Shown: positions 43,455 through 52,287 of the stretch, piece by piece | How the letters are laid out: each line of letters begins with the position of its first letter | Position numbering within the stretch: position 1 is the stretch's first letter | DNA from: Opitutaceae bacterium | GTDB taxonomy: Bacteria; Verrucomicrobiota; Verrucomicrobiia; Opitutales; Opitutaceae | Assembly: GCA_003151495.1 (NCBI GenBank) | Contig: PLXR01000018.1 | Span: forward strand, 1 to 60,273 | Reading direction: 5' to 3' | DNA: 60,273 bases | Notes under the pieces: model-generated | The model's input: only the letters and a program-made list of their open reading frames with translations | Databases searched by the model: none | What the model was told of the DNA's origin: nothing | Program-made: the position numbers and the translations under genes

Positions 43455-45086
43455 CTACTCGCGCGGAGCCGTCTGGTCTGTCCCGTTCTGGTGCAGGATG
43501 ACGGCCGTGACCGCCCCGCTTCCCGACAGGACGAACTCGAGCTGGGCGTCCACCACCTTCAGGAAGAACTTGTTCTCCGTCTCGGGATAGATCGGGAATC
43601 TTTGCTGCCCCGTGAGCTGGGCGCCCAGCTGGCCGTCCTCGAGCGTGACCACGATCTCGAAGTGCGCCCCGAGCTGGTAGCTCCCGACATAGCGCCCGAG
43701 CACGTCGGCCGGGACCTTGATCTCCTTGTGCCCGGGCGGGGCCTCCACGGTGGAGCTCTTGCGCTTCATCGTGTGATCCTGACCCCCCTGGTGGAGGATC
43801 AACGCCGACACGGAGCCGCCCGGATCCCTCACGATCTCGATCTGGGCATCGACCTCCTTCAGGAAGAAGAGGGTGGGCGTCTCGGGATAGAGCGCGAGGC
43901 TCGGCTGACTTCCGAGCTGCCCCATGAGCTGGTTTCCCTCGAGCGTCACGAGATAGTTGAACCCGGGCTGGAACTCATAGGTGCCGACGTATCCCTGGAG
44001 GATGTCATGAGGGACCTCCACGGCCTTTCGTTCCGCCGCCAGCTTGACCTGCTCGCCGTGCGCCACCTTCTCGAGCAGGCCGCAGATCTCGTCGGGCGCC
44101 CCCCCGTTCAGGTTGGCCAGCACGGCAATCGTCGTGCGGTCGTCCGGAAAGTAGCAGAGATAGGTGTTGAAACCCTCGATTCCCCCCCCGTGGGCGATCC
44201 GCCTCTTCCCGTCCGTCGTCGTCACGCCGAGTCCAAACGCGTAGTCCTGCTTGAAGGGGGTCGTCATCTTTGCGAGCGACGCGGCCGAGAGCAGCTTCCC
44301 GCCGAAGAGTCCCGTTTCCCACTTGAGGAGATCCTCCGTCGTCGAATAGAGCGCCCCGGCGGAGAACGGCACGCTCATGTGGATGTACCCCGCGTTGGTC
44401 GGCCCGCCGGGGCCGGGAACATAGCCCGACGCCCGGCGCAGGATGACCGCGGAATTCGAGTCGAAACCCGAGTCCTTCATCCCGAGGGGGTCGAACAGGT
44501 TCCTCTGCACGAAGTCCGCGTAGGTGACGCCGCTCACCTTCTCGATGAGGTAGCCGAGCAGGGCGTAGCCCGAGTTGCTGTAGTTCCACTTCGTGCCCGG
44601 CTCGAACTCAAGCGGCTTGTCGCGGAACCGGGCCACGAGCTTAGCGGGCGTCGTGGCAAACGGCTCGCTTTCGGCGTAGTCCTTGAAGCCGGTGAAGCTC
44701 GGGATTCCCGAGGTGTGCGTCAGCAGGTTGAAGATCGTGACCTTGTCCCAGGCGGCCGGCGCATCGGGCAGGTATTTCCTGACCGGGTCGCCCACGGCCA
44801 GCTTCCCGCGCTCCTCCAGGAGGAGGATCGAGGCGGCGGTGAACTGCTTGGTCAGCGACCCGAGCCGGAACTTGGTCGAGGGCGTGTTCGGGATGTCCCA
44901 CTCCAGGTCCGCCGAACCATAACCCTTGCTCAGCACGACCTTGTCGCCGCGCGCGACGAGCACGGACCCCATGAACTTGCCGCTGTCCACATAGGATCGG
45001 ACGACCTGGTCCATCCGGGCCTCCTCCTGGCCCTGGCAAACGCGAACCATGAGCAAGGCAAGCAGGAGGGGTGTCCGTGACTTCAT
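43455..45086 (-). CDS. Serine hydrolase (class C beta-lactamase fold) with duplicated C-terminal domain
   Basis: 543 residues with a signal peptide (RTPLLLALLMVRVCQGQ). The beta-lactamase-related domain has Ser77-x-x-Lys80 in G-S-L-T-K, Tyr169-Ser-Asn171, and His299-Gly-Gly. Two C-terminal DUF3471-like beta domains (361-440 and 461-540) are clear copies of each other, spaced by exactly 100 residues, sharing Y-V-G-[TS]-Y, Y-P-E-T and A-L/V-I-L-H-Q. Members are peptidases, esterases or transpeptidase-like enzymes; a resistance role is not implied. Confidence 0.9.
   Translation of the reverse strand: MKSRTPLLLALLMVRVCQGQEEARMDQVVRSYVDSGKFMGSVLVARGDKVVLSKGYGSADLEWDIPNTPSTKFRLGSLTKQFTAASILLLEERGKLAVGDPVRKYLPDAPAAWDKVTIFNLLTHTSGIPSFTGFKDYAESEPFATTPAKLVARFRDKPLEFEPGTKWNYSNSGYALLGYLIEKVSGVTYADFVQRNLFDPLGMKDSGFDSNSAVILRRASGYVPGPGGPTNAGYIHMSVPFSAGALYSTTEDLLKWETGLFGGKLLSAASLAKMTTPFKQDYAFGLGVTTTDGKRRIAHGGGIEGFNTYLCYFPDDRTTIAVLANLNGGAPDEICGLLEKVAHGEQVKLAAERKAVEVPHDILQGYVGTYEFQPGFNYLVTLEGNQLMGQLGSQPSLALYPETPTLFFLKEVDAQIEIVRDPGGSVSALILHQGGQDHTMKRKSSTVEAPPGHKEIKVPADVLGRYVGSYQLGAHFEIVVTLEDGQLGAQLTGQQRFPIYPETENKFFLKVVDAQLEFVLSGSGAVTAVILHQNGTDQTAPRE
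43467..43706 (-). repeat. Tandem coding repeat, second copy (beta-lactamase-like gene)
   Basis: Codons 461-540 of the serine hydrolase gene. The protein repeat is about half identical to codons 361-440 (43767-44006), indicating an older internal duplication. Confidence 0.7.
43767..44006 (-). repeat. Tandem coding repeat, first copy (beta-lactamase-like gene)
   Basis: Codons 361-440 of the serine hydrolase gene; partner of 43467-43706, offset by 300 bp. Confidence 0.7.
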
Positions 45087-45192
45087 TTTCCTTGGCTATA
45101 CGAGTTTTGCCGATTGAACAAGTGTCATGGGCGCCGCTGGCGTGGCCAGCCGCCCGGCAGGGATTCAGAAACAAAACAAGGAGACCACCACC

Positions 45193-45927
45193 ATGGCCAA
45201 GCTAAAGACTCGATCAGGAACCAAGGAGCACAGGGTCGTGGAGCCGGCCGCATGGCTTGCCGCCCGGAAGGCCCTGCTTGCCGAGGAGAAGAAACTCACG
45301 CGGCTTCATGACAAGGTGAGGCAGAAACGCCGCCAGCTTCCGTGGACGAGGGTCGAAAAGGAATACACCTTTGTCGGGCCGGACGGAAGGGCGACGCTCG
45401 CGGAGCTCTTTGCCGGCAGGAGCCAGCTGATCGTCTACCACTTCATGTTCGCCCCGGGCGATGGCGAAGGGTGCCCGCACTGCTCGTTCTGGGCTGACCA
45501 TTTTGACGGCGCCGGACTCCACCTGCCCCACAGGGACACGACGCTCACGGTGATTTCGCGCGCCCCCTTCAGGGAGATCGCTCCCTTCAGGCGCAGGATG
45601 GGGTGGAAGTTCAAGTGGGTGTCGTCCAACGGGAGCGACTTCAATTACGACTTCCAGGCCTCATTCACGCCCGAGGACCTCCGGACGGGGAACGCCTTCT
45701 ACAACTACAGGAAGTGCAGCATGCCCATAGAGGACCGCGAGGGCATCAGCACGTTCTACAGAGAGCGGAGCGGGGCGGTGTTCCACACCTACTCGACGTT
45801 TGCGCGTGGGATCGACCTCATCAACACGACGTACAATTTCCTGGACCTTACCGCCAAGGGGCGCGACGAGGACCCGGAGATGGCTCAGGACTGGGTCCGA
45901 TACCACGACAAATACCCGAAGAAGTAG
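45193..45927 (+). CDS. DUF899-family thioredoxin-like protein
   Basis: 244 residues from the ATG reading MAKLKTRSGTKEHRVV, with a strong AAGGAG at 45178-45183. The family pattern is complete: LLAEEKKLTRLHDKVRQKRR, L-P-W-T-R-V-E-K-E-Y-T-F, M-F-A-P-G-D-G-E-G-C-P-H-C-S-F-W-A-D (C-P-H-C), and a C-terminal Y-N-F-L-D-L-T. DUF899 proteins have a thioredoxin fold and unknown function. Divergent from the serine hydrolase gene. Confidence 0.9.
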   Translation: MAKLKTRSGTKEHRVVEPAAWLAARKALLAEEKKLTRLHDKVRQKRRQLPWTRVEKEYTFVGPDGRATLAELFAGRSQLIVYHFMFAPGDGEGCPHCSFWADHFDGAGLHLPHRDTTLTVISRAPFREIAPFRRRMGWKFKWVSSNGSDFNYDFQASFTPEDLRTGNAFYNYRKCSMPIEDREGISTFYRERSGAVFHTYSTFARGIDLINTTYNFLDLTAKGRDEDPEMAQDWVRYHDKYPKK

Positions 45928-45960
45928 CGGCACGTTGTGGACGGACCCGGAAAACTTGGT

Positions 45961-47655
45961 TCACCTCCGAGCGGGCTGGGGCGCCAGCTTGATCTGAATG
46001 GCCTGCTGCAGCTGCAGGTTCTGCAATATGGCAAGCTGCTTCGGGTTGAGGATGTCCTGCGCCCTAACAACGGCAGCATCCGTCACAAGCGCCCTGTTTC
46101 CAGGCTGCTCCATTTCCTGGGCGATGACACCCACATCCGAGGAGTCGAGCGAGATGCCCGCGAGGGAACCTGCAAGTGCCGCGGTGACGGCAGCGGCAGT
46201 ACCCGCCTGGGCCGAGCCTATCGCTGCCGGATCGAGGCCCTGCTGGGCAATGACCTGGGCAAGCTGATCGGCCTGCTGCGGAGAAAGGGGCGAATCGGTC
46301 GCTGCCAGTTGCGCGGTCAGCTGGTCCACCGTGCCCCGGGCGCCCAATCCGGCGCTGAACTGCTGGCATTCGGCGTTCAGTTTCGGCCCAAGAAGGTCAT
46401 TCATTCCTTCGCTGAAATCCGCCGCTATTTTCCCCGCCTCCTGGTTAATAAGCGCCTGGGTGCCCTCTGCCGCCGCCTGGGACATCCCCGCGGGTGTGAG
46501 CATGTTCTGCGACCTCAGGGACTCGAAGAGGTCCAGGTTCCCGTTCTCGCGGGCTGCGAACAGGTTCGCGAACGCGTCCTGCTGGGACGGAGTCAGCCCT
46601 GCGGAAGCGAAGAACCGACCATATTCCTCCTTGGTCCTCAGAACCACCCGCTGAAGATAAAGCTTCCTGAGCTCCGGACGGCTAAGGACCTTCTCTACCT
46701 CCGGGGAAAATGGGGACGATCCCCGTTTCCCTTGGGCCGCGGCGCCATCCCGGGGCCCGCCGACTTCGATCTTTCGGCTCTCCTGCCCGTCCCCCACTGT
46801 TCCAAGTTTGCGGTTCCCCTCATCCAGCCGTTTTTGGAGAGCGCTTCGCTCTGCGTTGGAGTTTGCCAGGGCCCGCGAGCCCTCCCGGGCGACTCCCGCC
46901 TCGTACACCGCGGTCCCAATCGCGACAAGCGCCGCGAGCGTCGCCGCGGCGGTAATAGATTTCGTGGTGGTCATAAGATTCAGCAAGCCCCCGATGGCAC
47001 CCCCGCCCGCGATGCTCGCCGCAACCGCGCCGCTCGCAGCCTTTAGGGCCAGCCCTGCTGGCGCCGCCACGGCCCCCCGGCTCGCTAGGACCGCGGCGAT
47101 CGCCGCCGTGGTGGAGGTAATTCCGCGGCGGGCCAACAGCGCATACATCTTGTCGAGGGCCCGACCCACCCGCTGCCTTGCGACCTCCTCGGTGGTTTGA
47201 AGCGCGGCCGCTATCGCCGCGAAAGGCATTCCCTTGTAAAAGCGGAGAAGCACCGCCTCCCGATCGCGCTCGCCGAGCTGGCAGATCACCTCGTCAAGGA
47301 TGGGACGCAGGCGGTTCCAGTCCGGGTCCGGGTCCGGGGAGAGTAGCTCATTCATGATCAGTGCCTCCGTTTCCCGCGCTCGCCGGCGGTGGTTCGCCCG
47401 CAGGGCCTTTGACGCGGCGAACCGCGTGCTCTTGTAGAGCCAGCTCACCAGGATTGGGCGCCTCCACAGAGACCGCGCCTTGCGGGCCAGGTCTATGAAG
47501 ACCGTCTGCACTATATCCTCGGCAAGGTGAGCGTCGTGCACCTGGCGCAGCGCAGCCGCGAAAACAAGATCCACATGCCTTTGGACGAGCAGGCCGAAGG
47601 AGGACTCGGATCCGTCCTCTACAAACCGGCGCAGCAGCTCTGAGTCGTCCTCCAT
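45961..47655 (-). CDS. ECF sigma factor B with membrane anchor and LTxxQ-type outer domain
   Basis: 564 residues. Sigma region 2 (about 15-95; D-I-V-Q-T-V-F, S-W-L-Y-K-S-T-R-F-A) and region 4 (about 118-176; QLGERDREAVLLRFYKGMPF). The extension L-L-A-R-R-G-I-T-S-T-T-A-A-I and a conserved L-M-T-T-T-K precede one transmembrane segment (about 233-253). The outer part carries LTPSQ (354-358), LSPQQ (457-461) and LNPKQ (536-540), each followed by an amphipathic helix, like Spy/CpxP proteins. It shares the segment T-D-S-P-L-S-P-Q-Q-A-D-Q-L with the stand-alone protein at 48671-49660. Likely a membrane-tethered, envelope-responsive transcription factor; the mechanism is inferred. Confidence 0.85.
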   Translation of the reverse strand: MEDDSELLRRFVEDGSESSFGLLVQRHVDLVFAAALRQVHDAHLAEDIVQTVFIDLARKARSLWRRPILVSWLYKSTRFAASKALRANHRRRARETEALIMNELLSPDPDPDWNRLRPILDEVICQLGERDREAVLLRFYKGMPFAAIAAALQTTEEVARQRVGRALDKMYALLARRGITSTTAAIAAVLASRGAVAAPAGLALKAASGAVAASIAGGGAIGGLLNLMTTTKSITAAATLAALVAIGTAVYEAGVAREGSRALANSNAERSALQKRLDEGNRKLGTVGDGQESRKIEVGGPRDGAAAQGKRGSSPFSPEVEKVLSRPELRKLYLQRVVLRTKEEYGRFFASAGLTPSQQDAFANLFAARENGNLDLFESLRSQNMLTPAGMSQAAAEGTQALINQEAGKIAADFSEGMNDLLGPKLNAECQQFSAGLGARGTVDQLTAQLAATDSPLSPQQADQLAQVIAQQGLDPAAIGSAQAGTAAAVTAALAGSLAGISLDSSDVGVIAQEMEQPGNRALVTDAAVVRAQDILNPKQLAILQNLQLQQAIQIKLAPQPARR

Positions 47656-47778
47656 CGGTTACAGTTACACCCGCAGGCAGCGGAATGTGACAACAATCAG
47701 GCGTCGGGACGCGGAAGTCTTCCGTCCGCGGCTCCCAATCTCACCGGAGGCCAGATTCGCCGCGAATCCTTGCACCCC

Positions 47779-48603
47779 TTATGGTCTGGCAGTGGGCGGT
47801 CCCGGCTCCGCGGCTTGCCTCTCCGGCGCCTCGCCCAGCGACCTCACGCTGCCTATGTCAACGTGTCCCTCGGGGACCGGCTTCATCACCAGCCCGCGGG
47901 TGTCCTGCCCGATGTACTGAGCCGCATAGCGCATCATGAAGGGCAGCTCCTTGTCGAACTCATGGCGCCTCTCCGAGAGGCTGATCCGCGTCTCCCACAG
48001 GAGCTTCACCTTCCTCTGCTTCCAGACCGCCTGGAAATCGATCGCGAGCAGGACCACGTAGTAGCGGTTCAGCTCGAGTGCGCTCATCACCTCCGCGTGG
48101 GTCTGCCTTAGGATCGCCGACCGCATGTTGGAGGGGTCGGCAAAGCCCCGGCCAAAGACGCCGTCCGAGTCGAATCCCAGCAGCGAGGCGTTCTGGAGGT
48201 CGAGCCTGTCCTTGGCCCCTCCCTGCATCGCCTGGACTCCGCTGGTCCCGAAGGTGGTCCCCCAATAGACCACGATCAGCAGCTTGATCCTGTCTAGGTC
48301 GTGCGAGGGGACGTATTTCTGGCCGTCAAGCTGCACCCTGATTGTCCGCGAGATCGAGTCGAAGGTGAGATTGTCGATGGAGTCGTCGCTCTTGGGGCTC
48401 AAGAGGCCCCCTACCGCGAAGGCATAGGTCTCGGGCTTGAATGACCCGTCGGGGAGCTTTTCGCGGGTGTAGCCGTTGTGGACCTTTGAGGACACGGCGG
48501 TGATCTCCTCGCTGCCGGAGACGAGATCGAACGGGCCGGCGGCCGCGTTCGAGGCGGCCGCGGCAAGAATCACCCAGGCAATTGGCGGGGTAAGCCTCGT
48601 CAC
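47779..48603 (-). CDS. Secreted protein of unknown function within the sigma factor cluster
   Basis: 274 residues with a signal peptide (IAWVILAAAASNAAAG). The mature protein is a mixed alpha/beta domain with notable segments Y-A-F-A-V-G-G-L-L-S-P-K-S-D-D-S, L-L-I-V-V-Y-W-G-T-T and L-L-W-E-T-R-I-S-L-S-E-R-R-H-E-F. A disordered Pro/Glu-rich tail ends it. It lies 67 bp after the stand-alone LTxxQ protein and 123 bp before sigma B on the same strand, so it probably belongs with them. No family is recognised. Confidence 0.65.
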   Translation of the reverse strand: MTRLTPPIAWVILAAAASNAAAGPFDLVSGSEEITAVSSKVHNGYTREKLPDGSFKPETYAFAVGGLLSPKSDDSIDNLTFDSISRTIRVQLDGQKYVPSHDLDRIKLLIVVYWGTTFGTSGVQAMQGGAKDRLDLQNASLLGFDSDGVFGRGFADPSNMRSAILRQTHAEVMSALELNRYYVVLLAIDFQAVWKQRKVKLLWETRISLSERRHEFDKELPFMMRYAAQYIGQDTRGLVMKPVPEGHVDIGSVRSLGEAPERQAAEPGPPTARP

Positions 48604-48670
48604 CTTCCTCCAAGCTGGGACTGCCCCAGGGGAAATGCGAGGACGGACGGGCCGAGGCCCATCGAGACCA

Positions 48671-49660
48671 TCAACGGGCCCTGCGGCCGTACCCGAACCC
48701 GATAACGGGGGCCCCCGAGCCCTGCCGCATCATGTTGAAAAGCTGGACCGTCGTGCGGTTCTCCTGCATCGCGGAATTTAGCAGATCGAACTGGGCCTCG
48801 GTCAGCATGCCCCGGGCCTGCTGCTGGACGGCCTGCCAGTCCACGGCCTCCTGCGCCGCGGCCCGAGAGGCCATGAGCCCGTTGTAATCCTCGAAGCGAG
48901 GCGGGTCGGCCACACCGCCGTTCTGGTAGCCGGTGCTGGCTCCGGCAAGAAGCTGGACCAGCTGACCCGCCTGTTCGGGAGACAGCGGTGTGTCGGTGAA
49001 GGCAAGCGTTCCCGCCAGCTTGTCTACGAAACCCCGGGTCGGCAGCGTCCGCTCGTACTCCTGAAGCTGCCGGTAGCCATCGGCGCCCAGGAGGTCGGCC
49101 TGAGCCGCCCCGAGCTGCTCGGCGGACTGCCTCTGGAGGGTTGCCACCGCGGGATCGGCGGGGTCGAGTCCCTGGGCCTGCGCCGTCGCCCTGATGTCGA
49201 GCGTCCTCTCGGCGGCAGCCACCTCGGCCGCTATGAACCTGTCGGTCTGCACCGCCGACAGCCCAAGCGCTCGGATCAGCGGGCCGTAGCGGGTCGGAAT
49301 CGCGGCGCGCTCTGCGGCAAGGTAGAGCACCTGCAGCTTCGAGTTCCTCGCCACGACGATGTCGCGCCAGGGCCGCGCGGCCACCGCAACCACCCGCAGG
49401 ACGCCTTCATATGAAGGCGAGTGTTCCGCGGCGCCCCCGAGGAGTTCCAGCCTGGCCGCCAGGCCCGAGCGCCTGAGGGCTGCCGCGGCGGCGGCTTCCT
49501 GCCTGCTCTGAAGTCTGGAGGCGATCTCATCCCGAGCCCGAACCTCCGCCTCGAGGGACGACTGCGCGGCGCGCAACAGCCATGCCTCCCTCCAGGCGAC
49601 GCCGAAGGTTGCAAGGAAGAGCCCCGTCGTGACGAGGGTGATCGCCGTCCTGGACCTCAT
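48671..49660 (-). CDS. Membrane-anchored protein homologous to the outer domains of sigma factors B and C
   Basis: 329 residues. One N-terminal membrane segment (about 5-22), then a coiled-coil-prone helix (about 30-65), then a helical domain with LSAVQ (134-138), LSPEQ (226-230) and LTEAQ (286-290). The segment around 187-300 aligns with sigma C: L-L-G-x-D-G, L-A-G-T-L, T-D-T-P-L-S, A-S-T-G-Y-Q-N-G, and L-T-E-A-Q followed by a leucine-rich helix. It has no sigma domain. It overlaps the sigma C stop by 4 bp, so the two are co-translated; it may partner or modulate the sigma factors. Confidence 0.75.
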   Translation of the reverse strand: MRSRTAITLVTTGLFLATFGVAWREAWLLRAAQSSLEAEVRARDEIASRLQSRQEAAAAAALRRSGLAARLELLGGAAEHSPSYEGVLRVVAVAARPWRDIVVARNSKLQVLYLAAERAAIPTRYGPLIRALGLSAVQTDRFIAAEVAAAERTLDIRATAQAQGLDPADPAVATLQRQSAEQLGAAQADLLGADGYRQLQEYERTLPTRGFVDKLAGTLAFTDTPLSPEQAGQLVQLLAGASTGYQNGGVADPPRFEDYNGLMASRAAAQEAVDWQAVQQQARGMLTEAQFDLLNSAMQENRTTVQLFNMMRQGSGAPVIGFGYGRRAR

Positions 49661-51279
49661 GGCGCCGCCTTTGGGGCCAGGGCCGCAGTCGCAGCCACGA
49701 TCGCCTCCTTTTGCGCCTGATTCGCCGCCGCGTCTGCCGCCTGCTCATAGACGATGGCCTCCCTCAAGTTCCTGAGCGCCGCCACCTGGTTCTCCGAAAG
49801 CACCGACTGGGAGCCCGAAAGGACTGTTTCCCAGTTGATCTGCGATGGGCTGTAGAGGTTCTTTCCTGATTGGTAATCGGTGCTGCTTCTGGCCAACACC
49901 TGGGCCATCTCGGCTGCCTGCGCCTGTGTCATGGGCGAGTCGGTGGAGTAAAGCGTGCCCGTTAGACGCTCCGCGAGCTTCTGCGCCGCGCCCGCACGTG
50001 TGAAATCCTGGTATCTTTGGTTTCCGTCCTCGCCCAGGAGGTCCCGCATCTGCCCGGCAAGCTGGTCAGTGGACAGGCTGGCCTGCCCGATCCCGATTTC
50101 AAACGCGGGCGCGTCAGGATCCTGGGCGGTGAACCAAGTGATCCCCGAATCCGCGCGCTGCGCGAGCAGGGCAAGGAATTGTTCCCTCTTTGCGGGGGTG
50201 AGTCCGAGCGCATTGAAAAGGGGGTTATTGCGGAGGGCGTTCCAGGCGACGTCGTGCCCCAGCAGGAGAGGCTGGGCTTCCGGATACCGCTCCGAGAACA
50301 GCCGTCCGGACTCACGCGGATCCGCCGGATGCGCCCGCCTCGCCTTTGCCGCCTCATCCGCCGCGGCAGCCGCGTCGATCGACGCCTGCAACGCGGCCGC
50401 GCCGCGGTCGGCGTCCCGGATCTGGCCGTCGAGTACCTTAAGTTGGGTTTCGGCCTCCGCCGTATCCCGTCGCGCCCTCGCCAGTGCGTCCTCGGCCCTC
50501 TGGTGCTCTCGAGCCTCGAAGGCGGCGGTTCCGAGTGAGGCAACAAGGAGGGCAAGCGTGGCCGCACCCGCGGCTATCTTTATGGTGGTCATGATCCTGA
50601 GAAAGTGCACGGCCGACACCGCGCTCCCTTTTGCCGAGGCAAGGGCGGCCCCCGAAACGCCCGTGGCGAGCCCGCCCGGTGCGGCGCCGATCGCTTGGTT
50701 GCCAAGGATGAGCGCGAGGGCCTCCGTTGCGGAGGAGAGGCCGCGGCGGGCCAACTGGGCACGAAGGCGCTCGAGCGCCCGGGAGGACCGCTTACGGGCG
50801 GTGTCTTCGGTCAGCGAGAGCATCCGGCCCACCTCCGCGAACGACCGCGATTGGAAATATCTCAGGAGGAGTACCTCGCGGTCGCCCTCGCTTAGGGCAT
50901 CCATCGCGCTGTCGATCAGCGGGCGCAGCGATTCCCAGTCGCCGCCTCCCTGGGGGCCTGGCTGCGCGGGATTCATGGAGAGGGAATTCTGCTCGCGCAG
51001 GCGGCGGCGGCTTTCAGTCCTGACGGCGTCGATAGCCTTGAAGCGGCTCGTCGTGTAGAGCCAACCCTCGAGCGTAGCCCGGGTAAGGAGCGCCCTCCCC
51101 TTCCTCGCGAGCTCGGCAAAGACCTGCTGGGTGACATCCTCCGCCAAGTGGGCATCCCGACCCACGCGACGCAGGGCCGAGGAGTAGACCAGGTCGACAT
51201 GGCGGCGCACAAGTTCGGCAAAGGCCTCCTCGGAGTTGTCCCGCACGTAGCGGCGGAGCAGGTCGGTGTCATCGGTCAT
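49657..51279 (-). CDS. ECF sigma factor C with membrane anchor and LTxxQ-type outer domain
   Basis: 540 residues. Sigma region 2 (about 15-95; H-L-A-E-D-V-T-Q-Q-V-F, G-W-L-Y-T-T-S-R-F) and region 4 (about 120-178; LSEGDREVLLLRYFQSRSF). The extension A-R-R-G-L-S-S and a conserved I-M-T-T-I-K precede one transmembrane segment (about 234-254). A long Ala/Arg-rich coiled coil (about 257-312) leads into an outer domain with LTPAK (360-364), LSTDQ (402-406), MTQAQ (450-454) and LSENQ (494-498). The downstream gene overlaps by 4 bp and encodes a protein like this outer domain. Function as a membrane-tethered sigma factor is inferred. Confidence 0.85.
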   Translation of the reverse strand: MTDDTDLLRRYVRDNSEEAFAELVRRHVDLVYSSALRRVGRDAHLAEDVTQQVFAELARKGRALLTRATLEGWLYTTSRFKAIDAVRTESRRRLREQNSLSMNPAQPGPQGGGDWESLRPLIDSAMDALSEGDREVLLLRYFQSRSFAEVGRMLSLTEDTARKRSSRALERLRAQLARRGLSSATEALALILGNQAIGAAPGGLATGVSGAALASAKGSAVSAVHFLRIMTTIKIAAGAATLALLVASLGTAAFEAREHQRAEDALARARRDTAEAETQLKVLDGQIRDADRGAAALQASIDAAAAADEAAKARRAHPADPRESGRLFSERYPEAQPLLLGHDVAWNALRNNPLFNALGLTPAKREQFLALLAQRADSGITWFTAQDPDAPAFEIGIGQASLSTDQLAGQMRDLLGEDGNQRYQDFTRAGAAQKLAERLTGTLYSTDSPMTQAQAAEMAQVLARSSTDYQSGKNLYSPSQINWETVLSGSQSVLSENQVAALRNLREAIVYEQAADAAANQAQKEAIVAATAALAPKAAP

Positions 51280-51382
51280 GGTCGCTCCTTATGGTCGTCA
51301 CCGCTCCCGATACCGGACAATGGACCTGGCGGGGCGCCCCGACAATCCGCGTGTTTGACGACGCGGGACCGGAGCAAGCGCC

Positions 51383-52075
51383 CTAGCCGAAATCGAGTTC
51401 CGGCTCCGGAAGGGGCTCGTCCGGCGGCTCGAGGCACCGGGGGCCCTCGTTGCGGCTGTTGCTCATGTACCGGCTCACAGGCCTGGACGCCATTCGCGAC
51501 GCCTCGATCGGGCGAAAGAGATCCTTGAGCTCGTCTGGCGCAAGCGGCTGGTCCCCTATCCAGCGCGGCATGGTGTCCCTGGTAAGGATGACCGGCATCC
51601 TGTTGTGGACCCTGGCCACGAGCTCGTTCGGCTCCGTCGTCAGGACGCAGAAGGTCTCCGGAAGCTCTCCGGCCGGCGGGTCCCAGATTCCGGCGAGGGC
51701 GAAGGGCTCCTCGTCGGCGAGGGTGAAGAGCCGCGGGAGCTTCACCGACCCTTTCGTGAGCCATTCGTAGAATCCGTTCGCGGGAACGAGGCACCTCCTA
51801 GTGGCCGCGGCCTTCTTGAACGCGCCGAGCGTGGCAACCGTCTCCGATTTTGCGTTGGCAATCAGCTTCGGGGTGACGCCGTGCAGCACAAACCCCCACC
51901 TCATCGGGCGGACTTCGGGCCGGGTCCCGGAAATCGCGACCACCGGCATCACGGTCGTCAGCGTCGCGTTGAACCGCGGAACCGCCCAGTCCGGGGTCTC
52001 AAGGGGGGTCCCCAGCGCCGCGGAGATCGCGTTGAGGGCCGCGTCAGTCTTGTGGAGGGTGTAGCGTACGCACAT
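51383..52075 (-). CDS. SRAP-family protein (YedK/HMCES-like)
   Basis: 230 residues of the SOS-response-associated peptidase family, which forms a protective thiazolidine crosslink with abasic sites in single-stranded DNA. Catalytic Cys2 follows the initiator Met; Asn74 (N-A-K-S-E), Glu104 (N-G-F-Y-E-W) and His157 (V-H-N-R-M-P-V-I-L) complete the active site. The acidic C-terminal tail is rich in Pro and Glu. It lies next to the sigma C gene, far from the lexA operon, and no LexA box was recognised upstream. Confidence 0.92.
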   Translation of the reverse strand: MCVRYTLHKTDAALNAISAALGTPLETPDWAVPRFNATLTTVMPVVAISGTRPEVRPMRWGFVLHGVTPKLIANAKSETVATLGAFKKAAATRRCLVPANGFYEWLTKGSVKLPRLFTLADEEPFALAGIWDPPAGELPETFCVLTTEPNELVARVHNRMPVILTRDTMPRWIGDQPLAPDELKDLFRPIEASRMASRPVSRYMSNSRNEGPRCLEPPDEPLPEPELDFG

Positions 52076-52229
52076 GGGATGCCGCTGGAGATTCTGTCTG
52101 GAACCACCTATGGGGGGAAGCCCACACGTTGCCCTGCAGTCAAATGGGTCAACCCCCGCGCACGGTTTGGACCTCGAAGCCCAAGTTTGGAAGCGCCCGT
52201 TGTTCCTCCGCCGACCGCTCGCGACGTGC

Positions 52230-52287
52230 GAGGCAAATTCAGTATTATGCTATTGCATTTTATTCAACTATAGATGAATTAAACGTT
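52230..52287 (+). promoter_or_regulatory. AT-rich putative promoter of the AbiE-like pair
   Basis: A short AT-rich island in GC-rich surroundings, immediately upstream of the toxin start. It holds an inverted repeat, AATTCA (52236-52241) and TGAATT (52275-52280), and a -35-like TTGCAT (52253-52258). No convincing -10 fits the spacing, so the exact promoter is uncertain. Confidence 0.35.

Noticed and set aside
43434-45080. 548-codon plus-strand frame opposite the beta-lactamase-like gene
   Set aside because: Low-complexity shadow; the minus-strand protein has all catalytic motifs.
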